A stretch of 64,000 nucleotides of DNA from Burkholderia anthina (GCF_902498995.1 NZ_CABVLY010000008.1:206017-270016), one strand, 5' to 3'; positions 1 through 9,338 are shown, counted from the stretch's first letter. The notes: a model not told the origin generated them from the letters alone. A program made the numbers and translations.

Positions 1-109
1 GGGCCGGCGCGCGCCGGTCGATCAGTATATTAGTGCACGCATCATTTCCGGGATGTCGCGCGGCAATTCGGACGATCGGCTCGACCCCGGGGCAGCGGGT
101 TTACCCCGG

Positions 110-137
110 TGACGCTGCCGGTCTGCATCTCTATAAT
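110..137 (+). promoter_or_regulatory. Sigma70-type promoter of the sugar-acid operon
   Basis: A perfect -10 box TATAAT lies at 132-137, with a weak -35 candidate TGACGC at 110-115 (16-bp spacer). Transcription would start near 144, inside the palindrome at 139-160, about 65 bases before the first gene. The -35 is poor, which fits a regulated promoter. Bases 1-109 show no gene; they are probably the upstream region of a regulator gene left of the window. Confidence 0.6.
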
Positions 138-138
138 T

Positions 139-160
139 GCCAACTAATATATTAGTTGGC
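139..160. promoter_or_regulatory. 22-bp perfect palindrome, probable repressor operator
   Basis: Bases 139-149 (GCCAACTAATA) are the exact reverse complement of bases 150-160. The palindrome starts one base after the -10 box, so a bound repressor would block RNA polymerase. A half-site TATATTAGT recurs at 26-34, about 120 bp upstream. AT-rich symmetric sites with TATATTA cores are common for FCD-type GntR regulators of sugar-acid operons; which regulator binds here is inference, since no regulator gene is visible in the window. Confidence 0.7.
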
Positions 161-209
161 CGTCTCAACGAAAAAGGCGGGCCGACGATCATCCCCACAG
201 GAGACAGGC

Positions 210-1523
210 ATGCATATCGAAGACTCAGCCGGACCGCGCCAGACGGTCCATGCCCCGGCCGCCGCGCCGACTGCCGTGCGCTGGCGGATTTTCTGGCTGC
301 TGCTGTTGCTGTCGTCGATCAATTACATCGATCGCGCGTCGCTGTCGGTCGCGCTGCCGATCATCTCGACCGAATTCAGCCTGTCGCCGGCGATGGAGGG
401 CGTGTTGCTGAGCGCGTTCTTCTGGACCTACGCGCTGATGCAGATTCCGAGCGGGCTGCTGGTCGACCGCTTCAAGGCGCGCACCATCGTCGGCCTTGCC
501 ACGATCGCGTGGGGGGCGTGCCAGGCCGTCGCGGCCGTCTGCTTCAGCTGGGTGCCGCTGCTGCTGACGCGGCTCGGGCTCGGCATCGCCGAGTCGCCGA
601 TCATGCCGGCCGGCGCGAAGCTCGCGGGCACGTGGCTCACGCCGTCCGAACGCGGCCGCGGCGCGGCGCTGCTCGACGGCGGCGCGCCGCTCGGCTCGGC
701 CTGCGGCGCGATCATCATCACCGCGCTGATCGCGGGCCTCGGTTCGTGGCGGCTGGCGTTCGTCGTCGCGGGCGTGGGCACGATCGTGGTCGGCATCGGC
801 GCGTGGTGGTACATCCGCAATCATCCTTCCGAGCATGCGGGCGTGAACGCGGCCGAACTGGAGCACGTGAGCGCGCATGCGGCCGCGGCGAGCACCGGCG
901 AGCCGAAGGCGCGCGTGCCGTTCCGCGAACTGCTGCGCGACCGTTCCGTGCTGTTCATGTTCGCGAGCTGGGCCTGCTACAACAGCGTGTTCTACGGGTT
1001 GATGACGTGGATGCCGAGCTACCTGCACAAGGCGCACGGCTTCGACCTGAAGCAGATGGGCGGCGCGACCTTCATCATCTTCATGTGCGGCTTCGTCGGC
1101 GAGTTGTTCGGCGGCTGGGTCGCCGACAAGTGGCGCGCGGCCGGCGGCGCACCGAACCGCGTGATGCGCTCGATGTTCTCGGTCGCGGGCTTCGCGTCCG
1201 CCGCGGCGATTCTCGCGGTGAGCTTCGCGACGGGGCTCGTCAGCGTCGTCGTGCTGCTGTCGATCGCGCTGTTCTTCATCCGCTGGTGCGGGATGTTCTG
1301 GGGCGTGCCGGCGACGCTCGGCGGCCAGTCCCGCGCGGGCCTGCTGGCCGGTGCGATGAACTTTGGCGGCAACATCGTCGGCGTCATCGTGCCGATCCTG
1401 ATCGGCCTCATCGTGCAATTCACCGGCACCTATTTCCTCGCGCTGATGTTCTTCGTCGTGGCCGCGTTCGGCCTGGCCGTCTGCGCGAGCCTCATCGACT
1501 ATCGCGACCGCGGCCTCGACTGA
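210..1523 (+). CDS. MFS transporter, anion:cation symporter family (sugar-acid uptake)
   Basis: 437-residue inner-membrane protein with about 12 hydrophobic segments. The N-terminal NYIDRASLSVALP stretch, the loop GLLVDRFKAR near residue 80 and the RNHPSEH segment near residue 205 are typical of the ACS branch (galactonate, glucarate, hexuronate and phthalate carriers). The start at 210 is preceded by AGGAG; an upstream in-frame ATG at 156 overlaps the operator and is less likely. It is first in an operon with three sugar-acid catabolic enzymes, so it probably imports their substrate. The exact acid cannot be read from the sequence. Confidence 0.9.
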   Translation: MHIEDSAGPRQTVHAPAAAPTAVRWRIFWLLLLLSSINYIDRASLSVALPIISTEFSLSPAMEGVLLSAFFWTYALMQIPSGLLVDRFKARTIVGLATIAWGACQAVAAVCFSWVPLLLTRLGLGIAESPIMPAGAKLAGTWLTPSERGRGAALLDGGAPLGSACGAIIITALIAGLGSWRLAFVVAGVGTIVVGIGAWWYIRNHPSEHAGVNAAELEHVSAHAAAASTGEPKARVPFRELLRDRSVLFMFASWACYNSVFYGLMTWMPSYLHKAHGFDLKQMGGATFIIFMCGFVGELFGGWVADKWRAAGGAPNRVMRSMFSVAGFASAAAILAVSFATGLVSVVVLLSIALFFIRWCGMFWGVPATLGGQSRAGLLAGAMNFGGNIVGVIVPILIGLIVQFTGTYFLALMFFVVAAFGLAVCASLIDYRDRGLD

Positions 1524-1554
1524 TGCCCGTCGCCTGATTCAACCGGAAACCACC

Positions 1555-3129
1555 ATGTCGTCCCTTTCCATCGAAACCCAGCCGGCGCCCGCCGCGCCGC
1601 GCGCGCGCACGATCCGGCTTCATCCCGCCGACGACGTCGTCGTCGCCGTCGAGCAACTCGTGGGCGGCACCCTCATCGACGACGAAGGCGTGACCGTCGC
1701 CGGGCTGATCCCGGCCGGCCACAAGATCGCGACGCGCGCGATCGCGGCCGGCGCGCCCGTGCATCGCTACGGCCAGATCATCGGCTTCGCGAGCCAGCCG
1801 ATCCGGCCCGGCCAGCACGTCCATACCCACAACCTCGACATGGGCGAGTTCGCGCGGGACTACGCGTTCGGCGCAGGTGCGGGCGCAACCGATTTCGTGC
1901 CGGACGCGCAGCGCGCGACCTTCGACGGCATCGTGCGCGAGGACGGCCGCGTCGGGACGCGCAATTACATCGGTATCCTGACTTCCGTGAACTGCTCGGC
2001 GACGGTGGCGCGCGCGATCGCCGATCATTTCCGCCGGGACATCCATCCGGAGGCGCTCGCCGCGTATCCGAACGTCGACGGTGTCGTCGCGCTCACGCAT
2101 GGCGTCGGCTGCGCGGTCGACCCGGACGGCGACGCACTCGCGATCCTGCAGCGCACGCTCGGCGGCTATGCGTGCCACCCGAATTTCGCGGCGGTGCTCA
2201 TGATCGGTCTCGGTTGCGAAACCAACCAGATCCCGCGCCTGCTCGAGACGCAAGGGCTGGCCGAACACGCGCGGCTGCGCACCTTCACGATCCAGGACAG
2301 CGGCGGCACCCGCAGGACGATCGAGAAGGGCATCGCGCTCGTCGAGTCGATGCTCGCCGCCGCCAACGACGTGCGGCGCGAGCCGGTGAGCGCGAGCCAC
2401 CTGACGGTCGGCCTGCAGTGCGGCGGCTCCGACGGCTATTCGGGCATTACCGCGAATCCGGTGCTCGGCGCGGCGGTCGACCTGCTGGTGCGGCACGGCG
2501 GCACGGCGATCCTGTCCGAGACGCCGGAGATCTACGGCGCCGAGCATCTGCTCACGCGCCGGGCGGTGTCGCGCGACGTGGGCGAGAAGCTCGTCGCGCG
2601 CATCCGCTGGTGGGAGGACTACTGCGCGCGCCATCACGCATCGATGAACAACAATCCGTCGGCCGGCAACAAGGCGGGCGGGCTCACGACCGTGCTGGAG
2701 AAATCGCTCGGCGGCATCGCGAAGGCCGGCAGCACGAATCTCGTCGACGTCTACGAGTATGCGATGCCGGTGCGCGCGAAAGGGCTCGTGTTCATGGACA
2801 CGCCCGGCTACGACCCGATCTCCGCGACCGGCCAGGTCGCGGGCGGCGCGAACCTGATCTGCTTCACGACGGGGCGCGGCTCCGCGTACGGATGCGCGCC
2901 GACGCCGTCGCTGAAGCTCGCCACCAACAGCGCGCTGTGGCGCAGGCAGGCCGACGACATCGACCTGAACTGCGGCGACGTGCTCGACGGCGGCGTGCGC
3001 ATCGACGCGCTCGGCGCGACGCTGTTCCGGATGATGCTCGACGCGGCCTCGGGCCGCCCGACGCGCAGCGAACTGCACGGCTACGGACAGAACGAGTTCG
3101 TGCCCTGGCAGATCGGCGCCATTACCTGA
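1555..3129 (+). CDS. GarD/UxaA-family sugar-acid dehydratase
   Basis: 524 residues, the length of galactarate dehydratase GarD. An N-terminal SAF domain (about 18-92, GHKIATRAI and HRYGQIIGFA) is followed by the UxaA C-terminal domain with VGLQCGGSDGYSGITANP near residue 285 and GNKAGGLTTVLEKSLG near 370. Family members are iron-dependent dehydratases turning aldonic/aldaric acids (altronate, galactarate) into 2-keto-3-deoxy acids. The next two genes convert such a product to 2-oxoglutarate, so this is the committing dehydration. Substrate undetermined: hexarate or pentonate are both possible. Confidence 0.88.
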   Translation: MSSLSIETQPAPAAPRARTIRLHPADDVVVAVEQLVGGTLIDDEGVTVAGLIPAGHKIATRAIAAGAPVHRYGQIIGFASQPIRPGQHVHTHNLDMGEFARDYAFGAGAGATDFVPDAQRATFDGIVREDGRVGTRNYIGILTSVNCSATVARAIADHFRRDIHPEALAAYPNVDGVVALTHGVGCAVDPDGDALAILQRTLGGYACHPNFAAVLMIGLGCETNQIPRLLETQGLAEHARLRTFTIQDSGGTRRTIEKGIALVESMLAAANDVRREPVSASHLTVGLQCGGSDGYSGITANPVLGAAVDLLVRHGGTAILSETPEIYGAEHLLTRRAVSRDVGEKLVARIRWWEDYCARHHASMNNNPSAGNKAGGLTTVLEKSLGGIAKAGSTNLVDVYEYAMPVRAKGLVFMDTPGYDPISATGQVAGGANLICFTTGRGSAYGCAPTPSLKLATNSALWRRQADDIDLNCGDVLDGGVRIDALGATLFRMMLDAASGRPTRSELHGYGQNEFVPWQIGAIT

Positions 3130-3159
3130 CCTCACCTTTCGCAGCAAGGAGTTTCACCC

Positions 3160-4092
3160 ATGCAATCGAGTCTTTCAGCCGCCGGCTATCGCGGCGTGTT
3201 TCCGGTCGTCCCGACGATCTTCGCGGACGACGGCCGCCTCGACCTCGACGGGCAGCGCCGCTGCGTCGATTTCATGATCGACGCGGGCTCGGACGGCCTG
3301 TGCGTGCTCGCGAATTTCTCCGAGCAGTTCTCGCTGGCCGACGACGAGCGCGACGCGGTGATGCACTGCGTGCTGGAGCACGTGGCGGGCCGGGTGCCCG
3401 TGATCGTCACGACGTCGCATTTCGGCACGACCGTCTGCGCGCAGCGCAGCCGCCGCGCGCAGGACGCCGGAGCCGCGATGGTGATGGTGATGCCGCCTTA
3501 TCACGGTGCGACGTTCCGCGCGAGCGAGACGGCGATCGTCGAGTTCTTCCGCGCCGTGTCCGATGCGATCGACATCCCGATCATGATCCAGGACGCGCCG
3601 GCGAGCGGCACGCACCTGTCCGCCGCGCTGCTCGCGCGGATGGCCATCGAGATTCCGAACGTGTCGTACTTCAAGATCGAGGTGCCGCAGGCGGCCGCGA
3701 AGCTGCGCGAACTGATCGCGCTCGGCGGCGACGCGATCGTGGGGCCCTGGGACGGCGAAGAGGCGATCACGCTGATGGCCGATCTGGAGGCCGGCGCGAC
3801 GGGGGCGATGACGGGCGGCGCCTATCCCGACGGCATTCGCGCGATCCTCGACGCATGGGTGGCCGGCGACGCCGCCGAAGCGGAGCGGCGGTACCAGCGC
3901 TGGCTGCCGCTGATCAATCACGAGAACCGGCAGGGCGGCATCGCGACCGCGAAGGCGCTGATGAAGGCGGGCGGCGTGATCGCGTCGGACGCCGTGCGCC
4001 ATCCGCTGCCGGCGATGCATCCGGCCACGCGCGACAGCCTGTTGCGCATCGCGCGGCCGCTCGACCCGCTCGTGCTGCGCTGGGGCCGTTGA
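3160..4092 (+). CDS. DHDPS-family 2-keto-3-deoxy-acid dehydratase (L-KDA dehydratase-like)
   Basis: 310-residue TIM-barrel protein of the dihydrodipicolinate synthase family with the Schiff-base lysine in SYFKIEVP (about residue 171) and MPPYHGATF near 109. The usual GTTGE phosphate loop is replaced by ANFSEQF near residue 46, as remembered for L-2-keto-3-deoxyarabonate dehydratase of the non-phosphorylating arabinose pathway, to which the whole protein looks close. Predicted reaction: 2-keto-3-deoxy acid to alpha-ketoglutarate semialdehyde. AAGGAG precedes the ATG; 30 bases separate it from the upstream dehydratase. 5-Keto-4-deoxyglucarate dehydratase activity is the main alternative. Confidence 0.85.
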   Translation: MQSSLSAAGYRGVFPVVPTIFADDGRLDLDGQRRCVDFMIDAGSDGLCVLANFSEQFSLADDERDAVMHCVLEHVAGRVPVIVTTSHFGTTVCAQRSRRAQDAGAAMVMVMPPYHGATFRASETAIVEFFRAVSDAIDIPIMIQDAPASGTHLSAALLARMAIEIPNVSYFKIEVPQAAAKLRELIALGGDAIVGPWDGEEAITLMADLEAGATGAMTGGAYPDGIRAILDAWVAGDAAEAERRYQRWLPLINHENRQGGIATAKALMKAGGVIASDAVRHPLPAMHPATRDSLLRIARPLDPLVLRWGR

Positions 4093-4186
4093 GGCAGCCG
4101 CGCCTACCGACGCTGCCCGACGGCCGGCATGCCGGCGCGGCACGCTTGATCGATTCAACGATTCAATGATTCACCGAGGACGATTC

Positions 4187-5770
4187 ATGCATATTTCCGG
4201 CGCTTCCCTGATCGGCCGGCGCGACGTTGCCGGCGCGGCCGGGTTCCAGGCGATCGATCCGGCCACCGGCGCCGCGCTCGATCCCGTGTTCGGCCGCGCG
4301 TCGGCGCAGGACGTCGACGCGGCGTGCACGCTGGCGGCGCAAGCGTTCGACGACTATCGCAACCGGCCGCTCGATGCGCGCGCAACCTTGCTCGACACCA
4401 TCGCCGACCGTCTGCTGGCGCTCGGCGACACGCTGATCGCGCGCTGTGTCGCGGAAAGCGGCTTGCCGCGCGCGCGGGTCGAAGGCGAGCGCGCGCGCAC
4501 GGTCGCGCAACTGCGGATGTTCGCGCAGGTCGTGCGGGACGGCGCGTTTCTCGGCGCGCGCATCGATCCCGCGCAACCCGGACGTCAGCCGTCGCCGCGC
4601 GCGGATCTGCGTCTGCAGAACGTCGCGCTCGGCCCGGTCGCCGTGTTCGGCGCGAGCAATTTCCCGCTGGCTTTTTCGGTGGCGGGTGGCGACACCGCGT
4701 CGGCGCTCGCGGCCGGCTGCCCCGTGGTGGTGAAGGCGCATCCCGCGCATCCCGGCACGTCGGCGCTGGCGGGGCACGCGATCCGGGAGGCGGTCGACGC
4801 ATGCGGGATGCCGGACGGTACGTTCTCGCTGCTGTTCGACGATGGTCACGACGTCGGCACGGCGCTCGTGCGTCATCCGCGGATCCAGGCGGTGGGGTTC
4901 ACGGGGTCGCGTGCGGGCGGTGTCGCGCTGATGACGCTGGCCGCCGCGCGCCCGCAGCCGATTCCCGTGTACGCGGAGATGAGCAGCGTGAATCCGGTGC
5001 TGCTGTTTCCGCATGCGCTCGACGCGCGCGCGGAAGCGATCGGCCGCGCGTTCGCCGCGTCGCTGACGCTCGGCACCGGCCAGTTCTGCACGAATCCGGG
5101 GCTGATTCTGGGCGTCGACGGCCCGGCGCTGCGGCGCTTCGAGGCGGCCGCCGCCGCCGCGCTGGCCGACCTTCCCGCGACCGCGATGCTGACGCCGGGT
5201 ATCCATGCCGCATACGATTCGGCGGTCGAGCGGCTCGCGACCCATGCCGCCGTCGAACGGCTGGCGTGTGGCGCGGCGTGCGGCGAGATCCGTCACGCGG
5301 GCCGCGCGGCGCTGTTCGCGACGCGGGCGGAGGATTTCGCGCGGCACGCGGCATTGCACGACGAGGTGTTCGGCCCCGCGTCGCTCATCGTGCGCTGCCC
5401 GAGTCTCGACGCGATGCACGCGCTCGTCGAACGGCTCGACGGGCAACTGACGGCCGCCCTGCATCTGGACGAGCGCGATCGCGATGCGGCACGCGCATTC
5501 ATGCCGCTGCTCGAGCGTCGCGCCGGACGGATCCTCGTGAACGGCTTCGGGACGGGCGTCGAGGTCGCGCATGCGATGGTGCATGGCGGGCCGTATCCGG
5601 CGACGTCGGACGGCCGCTCCACGTCGGTGGGCAGCGCCGCGATCGGCCGTTTCCTGCGGCCGGTCTGCTACCAGGACGTTCCCGACGGGTTGTTGCCCGA
5701 CGCGCTGCGCGACGGCAATCCGCTGAACGTGCCGCGGAGCATCGACGGGAGGCTCGGCGTGCGGGCATGA
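4187..5770 (+). CDS. Alpha-ketoglutarate semialdehyde dehydrogenase (aldehyde dehydrogenase family)
   Basis: 527 residues, the long KGSADH type of aldehyde dehydrogenase. Catalytic Cys lies in [10 protein letters not shown] near residue 303 and the general-base Glu in YAEMSSVNP near 265; the [11 protein letters not shown] cofactor segment is near 160. It would oxidise 2,5-dioxovalerate to 2-oxoglutarate, closing the operon's route into the TCA cycle. ATG 4187 is chosen because CGAGGA precedes it; an in-frame ATG at 4166 lacks a site. The 94-base gap before it contains four GATTC pentamers. Confidence 0.9.
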   Translation: MHISGASLIGRRDVAGAAGFQAIDPATGAALDPVFGRASAQDVDAACTLAAQAFDDYRNRPLDARATLLDTIADRLLALGDTLIARCVAESGLPRARVEGERARTVAQLRMFAQVVRDGAFLGARIDPAQPGRQPSPRADLRLQNVALGPVAVFGASNFPLAFSVAGGDTASALAAGCPVVVKAHPAHPGTSALAGHAIREAVDACGMPDGTFSLLFDDGHDVGTALVRHPRIQAVGFTGSRAGGVALMTLAAARPQPIPVYAEMSSVNPVLLFPHALDARAEAIGRAFAASLTLGTGQFCTNPGLILGVDGPALRRFEAAAAAALADLPATAMLTPGIHAAYDSAVERLATHAAVERLACGAACGEIRHAGRAALFATRAEDFARHAALHDEVFGPASLIVRCPSLDAMHALVERLDGQLTAALHLDERDRDAARAFMPLLERRAGRILVNGFGTGVEVAHAMVHGGPYPATSDGRSTSVGSAAIGRFLRPVCYQDVPDGLLPDALRDGNPLNVPRSIDGRLGVRA

Positions 5771-5839
5771 CCGGCACGCGTTGCCGGTCGCGCGGCATGC
5801 ATCCGCGGCCCGGCTGCGCAACGGAGGCTTTCCGCTGAC

Positions 5840-5889
5840 GAATCGAATCGAATCGAATCGATTCGATTCGCTTCAATTCGAATCGATTC
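5840..5889. repeat. GAATC/GATTC pentamer cluster with internal symmetry
   Basis: Four tandem GAATC units (5840-5859), then two GATTC units (5860-5869), then one of each at 5880-5889: eight GANTC sites in 50 bases, giving an inverted-repeat structure. It lies just after the semialdehyde dehydrogenase gene and may form a hairpin acting as a terminator or mRNA 3' end. A smaller group of GATTC units occurs at 4152-4186. Confidence 0.8.
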
Positions 5890-6010
5890 AATTCGCGCAA
5901 CCGGTCACAGTCGCTCGGGGCGTACGTTCGTGCGGCTTGTGCCGATTGCGTACGCGGGCTTTTTATGGTCTCGTTGCACGATCCGCATCGGCTCGAAAAA
6001 GGACAGTCGA

Positions 6011-7144
6011 ATGCAGCCGGGGAATACGGACGAAGAGCCATTGGGCAGGGGTGTCGGCGCGCGTCGGCGTGTGCGTCGCGGGTTGCGTCGGCTGCTCGTC
6101 GTCGCGGTGCTCGGCGCGTTCTGCGTGCCGGCGGCGGCCGCGTCCGCGGCGTCGGCCGGCATGGCCGCCGACAGCTTGCTGCGCGTGCTTGCATGGCCCG
6201 GCTATGCGGACCAGGATGTGGTCGATGCATTCGAGGCGCAATTTCATGTACAGGTGGAAGTGACCTTCGTCGATTCCGACGAAGCGCTCTGGACCCGCAT
6301 GCACAGCGCGTCTCCGCCGCCGTACGACGTGCTCGCCGCCAACACGGCGGAGATCCAGCGTTATGCGCGCGAAGGCCTGCTCGCGCCGATCGACCTGTCG
6401 CGTATCCCGAACCGCCGGCGGCAACTGCCGAATTTTCAGCACGTCGCGGCGATCGGCGGCCTCGTGCACGGCGGCGCGACGTACGGGATTCCGTTCACGT
6501 ATTCGTCGATGGGCCTCATCTACGATCGCAGGCAGGTGGCGGCCACGCCGCGCTCGATGCTTGAATTGTGGAATCCCCGCTACCGCGGCAGGGTGCTCGA
6601 CTTCAACAGCGCGCAGCACAACTTCTCGTTTACCGCGCTCGCGCTCGGCTATCCCGACCCGTTTCACCTGTCGCACGCGCAGACGCTGGCCGTCACGCAC
6701 AAGCTCATCGACCTGCGACGCAACCTGCTCACGTATTACACGCTTCCTGAAGAAGCGACCGAACTGTTCGTCCAGCATCACGCGGCATTGATGTTCGGCA
6801 ACTACGGCACGCAGCAGGTCGAACTGCTGCGCCGCGCCGGCGTGGACGTCGGCTACGTGGTTCCGGACGAGGGCGCGCTCGCATGGCTCGACTGCTGGGC
6901 CGTCACGCGCGGTGCGGCGCGTCGCGAACTCGCGTTCGCGTGGATCAACTACATGCTCGAACCGGCGATCGGCGCGTTGCTGACCGAGCGCCAGGGGCTC
7001 GCGAACACGCTCGACCTGCCGCCCGGTCTCGCGATCGGGCATCCGCATCTCGTGTGGATTCAGCCGGTCGAGGACATCGCGCGGCGCGAGTCGCTGTGGA
7101 GCCGCATCGTGTCGGGCGATCGTCCGGAGCGCTTCGAAAAATGA
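6011..7144 (+). CDS. Periplasmic polyamine-type (PotD-like) substrate-binding protein
   Basis: 377 residues. A twin-basic, strongly hydrophobic N-terminus (about 1-45) reads as an export signal. The mature part begins LLRVLAWPGYADQDVV and contains TYGIPFTYSSMGLIYDR and MFGNYGTQQV, patterns of spermidine/putrescine-binding proteins. No ABC permease or ATPase gene is nearby; instead the gene overlaps a diguanylate cyclase by four bases (ATGA), so it is probably a sensory ligand-binding partner, not an uptake component. AAAGGA precedes ATG 6011. The ligand is unproven. Confidence 0.82.
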   Translation: MQPGNTDEEPLGRGVGARRRVRRGLRRLLVVAVLGAFCVPAAAASAASAGMAADSLLRVLAWPGYADQDVVDAFEAQFHVQVEVTFVDSDEALWTRMHSASPPPYDVLAANTAEIQRYAREGLLAPIDLSRIPNRRRQLPNFQHVAAIGGLVHGGATYGIPFTYSSMGLIYDRRQVAATPRSMLELWNPRYRGRVLDFNSAQHNFSFTALALGYPDPFHLSHAQTLAVTHKLIDLRRNLLTYYTLPEEATELFVQHHAALMFGNYGTQQVELLRRAGVDVGYVVPDEGALAWLDCWAVTRGAARRELAFAWINYMLEPAIGALLTERQGLANTLDLPPGLAIGHPHLVWIQPVEDIARRESLWSRIVSGDRPERFEK

Positions 7145-8916
7145 TCCGGCTCGGGCTCACGTCGAAACTGTCCGTGCTGTTCGCGTGCATCGGCGTGATC
7201 GCGTCCGGCACGACCGGCTACTACGCGTATCGCGCGAACCGGACGATGCTCGTGGACGAAGCGCAGCACAGCCTGCTGATGTCGACGCAACTGCTCGGAC
7301 AGCGCTTCACGACGGCACTGGCCGACGTCGCCGACGATGCGCTCGTGCTCGCGCAGTTGCCGTCGTCGCCGATCGTCGCGCGCGACGAAAACGCGGATCG
7401 CGGGCCGCGCACGCGGCTCGAGCAGGTGTATTACAGCTTCATGCGGAATCACCCCGAATACCTGCAGATCCGCCTGATCGCGAGCGAACATTTCGGGCTG
7501 GAGCGCATCCGCGTCGATCGCGACACGCACGGGGTCGTCGTGTTGCCCGACAGCGCGTTCCAGGAGAAGGGGCAGTTTTCCTACGTGTTCGATACGCTCG
7601 CGACCGCACCCGGTCACATCTACCTGTCGCCGATCGTCATCAATCACGAGACCGGTTCGCATGCGGCCGAAGGGCTGCCGATCCTGCGCGTGGGAACGCC
7701 GGTCGTCGATACGTCCGGCCGGATCGTCGGAGCGCTGATCGTCGACGTCGCGTTGTCGCGCATGTTCGATCGGCTCGAACGCGATCTGCCGCACGACTAC
7801 GTGGTGTATCTCGCGAACGAATGGGGCGATTTCCTCGTGCATCCCGATCCGTCGCAGGCGTTCGGCTTCGATCGCGGGCGGCGCGTGCTGATGCAGGACA
7901 GCTTTGCCGTCACGCGCACGCTGTTTACCGGCCCGGATACGCAGGTGACGCTCAACGGCCTCCGGCAGCCCGCCGAGGCGCCGGGCCAGATGTTCGCGTT
8001 CGTGCGCACGCCGTTCGGCAAAAACGAGGGCAACCGCTTCGTCGTGCTCGGGATGGCGCGTCCGCTCGCCGATGTGCTGGCGCCGGCCGGGATCCTCGGC
8101 GACCGGATCATCCGGATGGTGCTCATCTCCAGCGTGATGGCGGTGATTCTCGCGATCCTGTTCGCGCGCGCGATCACGCGGCCGTTGCAGATGCTCGCGC
8201 GCGCCGCGACGCACGTGTTCGACGATCCGGCCGCCGAACGGTTGCCCGTCGCGCGTTCGGACGAGATCGGCGTGCTCGCGCGCTGCTTCGACAGCATGCG
8301 CGTCGAGATCCGCACGCAGGTCGCGATGCTGCGCGCGAAGCAGCAGGAACTCACGCATCTCGCCGGCCACGATCCGCTGACGGCGCTGCCCAATCGCCTG
8401 CTCTTCATGACGCATCTCGACGCGGCGATCCGGCATGCGGCCGCGGTGCGGCAAGGGCTGGCCGTGATGTTCGTCGACCTCGACCGCTTCAAGCAGATCA
8501 ACGATCAGCACGGACACGCGGCCGGCGACCGGACGCTCGTTGCCGTGGCGAAGCGGCTGAGCCAGGTGCTGCGCAGCGGCGACATGGCCGCGCGGCTTGG
8601 CGGCGACGAGTTCATCGTGCTGATTTCCGACTTGCGCTCGTCGGCGGCGATCGGCGATATCGCGTCGCGCATCCAGTTCGTGATGGCCGAGGAGTTCGAG
8701 TTCGGCGACAGGCGCGTGGCCGTCGGCGCGAGCATCGGCGTCAGCGAGTATCCGGCCGACGGCGCGTCGGCCGAGGAACTGCTCGTCAAGGCCGATGCGG
8801 CGATGTACGCGGCGAAGGCATCCGCGCAGCGCGCGTGCGTGCGCTATCAGGAACTGTTGAGCGGCGCGCTCGGCACCGAACCGGACGGCCGCATTGCGTC
8901 GGGCGGCACCGGTTGA
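7141..8916 (+). CDS. Membrane diguanylate cyclase (periplasmic sensor, HAMP, GGDEF)
   Basis: 591 residues: TM helix about 9-31, a large periplasmic sensor region to about 320 that resembles a double-Cache fold, second TM about 323-345, HAMP to about 400, GGDEF domain about 415-570. The intact active-site motif RLGGDEF and the inhibitory I-site RSGD exactly five residues before GGDEF (near 478) mean active, product-inhibited c-di-GMP synthesis. No EAL domain follows. Its start overlaps the stop of the PotD-like gene, so the two are made together; the pair recalls the NspS/MbaA polyamine-sensing module of Vibrio cholerae. Confidence 0.9.
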   Translation: MIRLGLTSKLSVLFACIGVIASGTTGYYAYRANRTMLVDEAQHSLLMSTQLLGQRFTTALADVADDALVLAQLPSSPIVARDENADRGPRTRLEQVYYSFMRNHPEYLQIRLIASEHFGLERIRVDRDTHGVVVLPDSAFQEKGQFSYVFDTLATAPGHIYLSPIVINHETGSHAAEGLPILRVGTPVVDTSGRIVGALIVDVALSRMFDRLERDLPHDYVVYLANEWGDFLVHPDPSQAFGFDRGRRVLMQDSFAVTRTLFTGPDTQVTLNGLRQPAEAPGQMFAFVRTPFGKNEGNRFVVLGMARPLADVLAPAGILGDRIIRMVLISSVMAVILAILFARAITRPLQMLARAATHVFDDPAAERLPVARSDEIGVLARCFDSMRVEIRTQVAMLRAKQQELTHLAGHDPLTALPNRLLFMTHLDAAIRHAAAVRQGLAVMFVDLDRFKQINDQHGHAAGDRTLVAVAKRLSQVLRSGDMAARLGGDEFIVLISDLRSSAAIGDIASRIQFVMAEEFEFGDRRVAVGASIGVSEYPADGASAEELLVKADAAMYAAKASAQRACVRYQELLSGALGTEPDGRIASGGTG

Positions 8917-8964
8917 TGGCTGACGGCTGACGGTTTGCGGGTGTGCTGGCTCGCGGTGTAAACG

Positions 8965-8994
8965 CAACGAGCCCGTCGCGGGACGGGCTCGTTG
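8965..8994. terminator. Bidirectional terminator hairpin
   Basis: A perfect 13-bp stem (arms 8965-8977 and 8982-8994, CAACGAGCCCGTC on the left) with a 4-base loop lies between the convergent cyclase gene and the minus-strand DUF4148 gene. The U-run is short and better on the minus strand. Confidence 0.7.
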
Positions 8995-9038
8995 TAGCGC
9001 TTGGCGCGAACCGCGCGACGCGCGCGGCGGCGGCAGGC

Positions 9039-9338
9039 TTAGTGGCCGAAGTAGACCGAGTCGCGTGCGTTATGCACCTTGACGGCAGGTGCGCCGCCCT
9101 GGACGACCGGGGCCGCTTGTGCGCCGTAGCCGGTGGCGTCCGCGCCATGCACGCGGTCTTGCGCGGCCTGGATGTCGGCCGGGTAGTACGGGCTCGACTG
9201 GCTCGGCTTGTAGCCGGCGTTTTCGAGCTGGACGAGTTCGTTGCGCACCTGGGCGCGGGTCACGGTGCTTTGAGCGAATGCGCCGAACGAGGCGGACAGG
9301 GCGACAGCGGCGACGACTGCGGAAACGAGCGATTTCAT
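9039..9338 (-). CDS. DUF4148 domain-containing periplasmic protein
   Basis: 99 residues with a cleavable signal peptide (about 1-22, ending SFGAFAQ). The mature part starts TVTRAQVRNELVQLENAGYKPS and has SSPYYPADIQAAQDRV, the signature of DUF4148, a small family expanded in Burkholderia. Function unknown. It is a single-gene unit ending at the hairpin at 8965-8994. The 270-base stretch upstream (9339-9610) contains no further gene and presumably its promoter. Confidence 0.9.
   Translation of the reverse strand: MKSLVSAVVAAVALSASFGAFAQSTVTRAQVRNELVQLENAGYKPSQSSPYYPADIQAAQDRVHGADATGYGAQAAPVVQGGAPAVKVHNARDSVYFGH

Noticed and set aside
1492..3147. Long minus-strand frame opposite the GarD-like gene
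   Set aside because: High-GC antisense shadow with Arg/His/Asp-rich, domain-free translation; the plus strand carries a recognised enzyme. The same applies to the other long antisense frames, e.g. 24031-25269 and 56249-58378.
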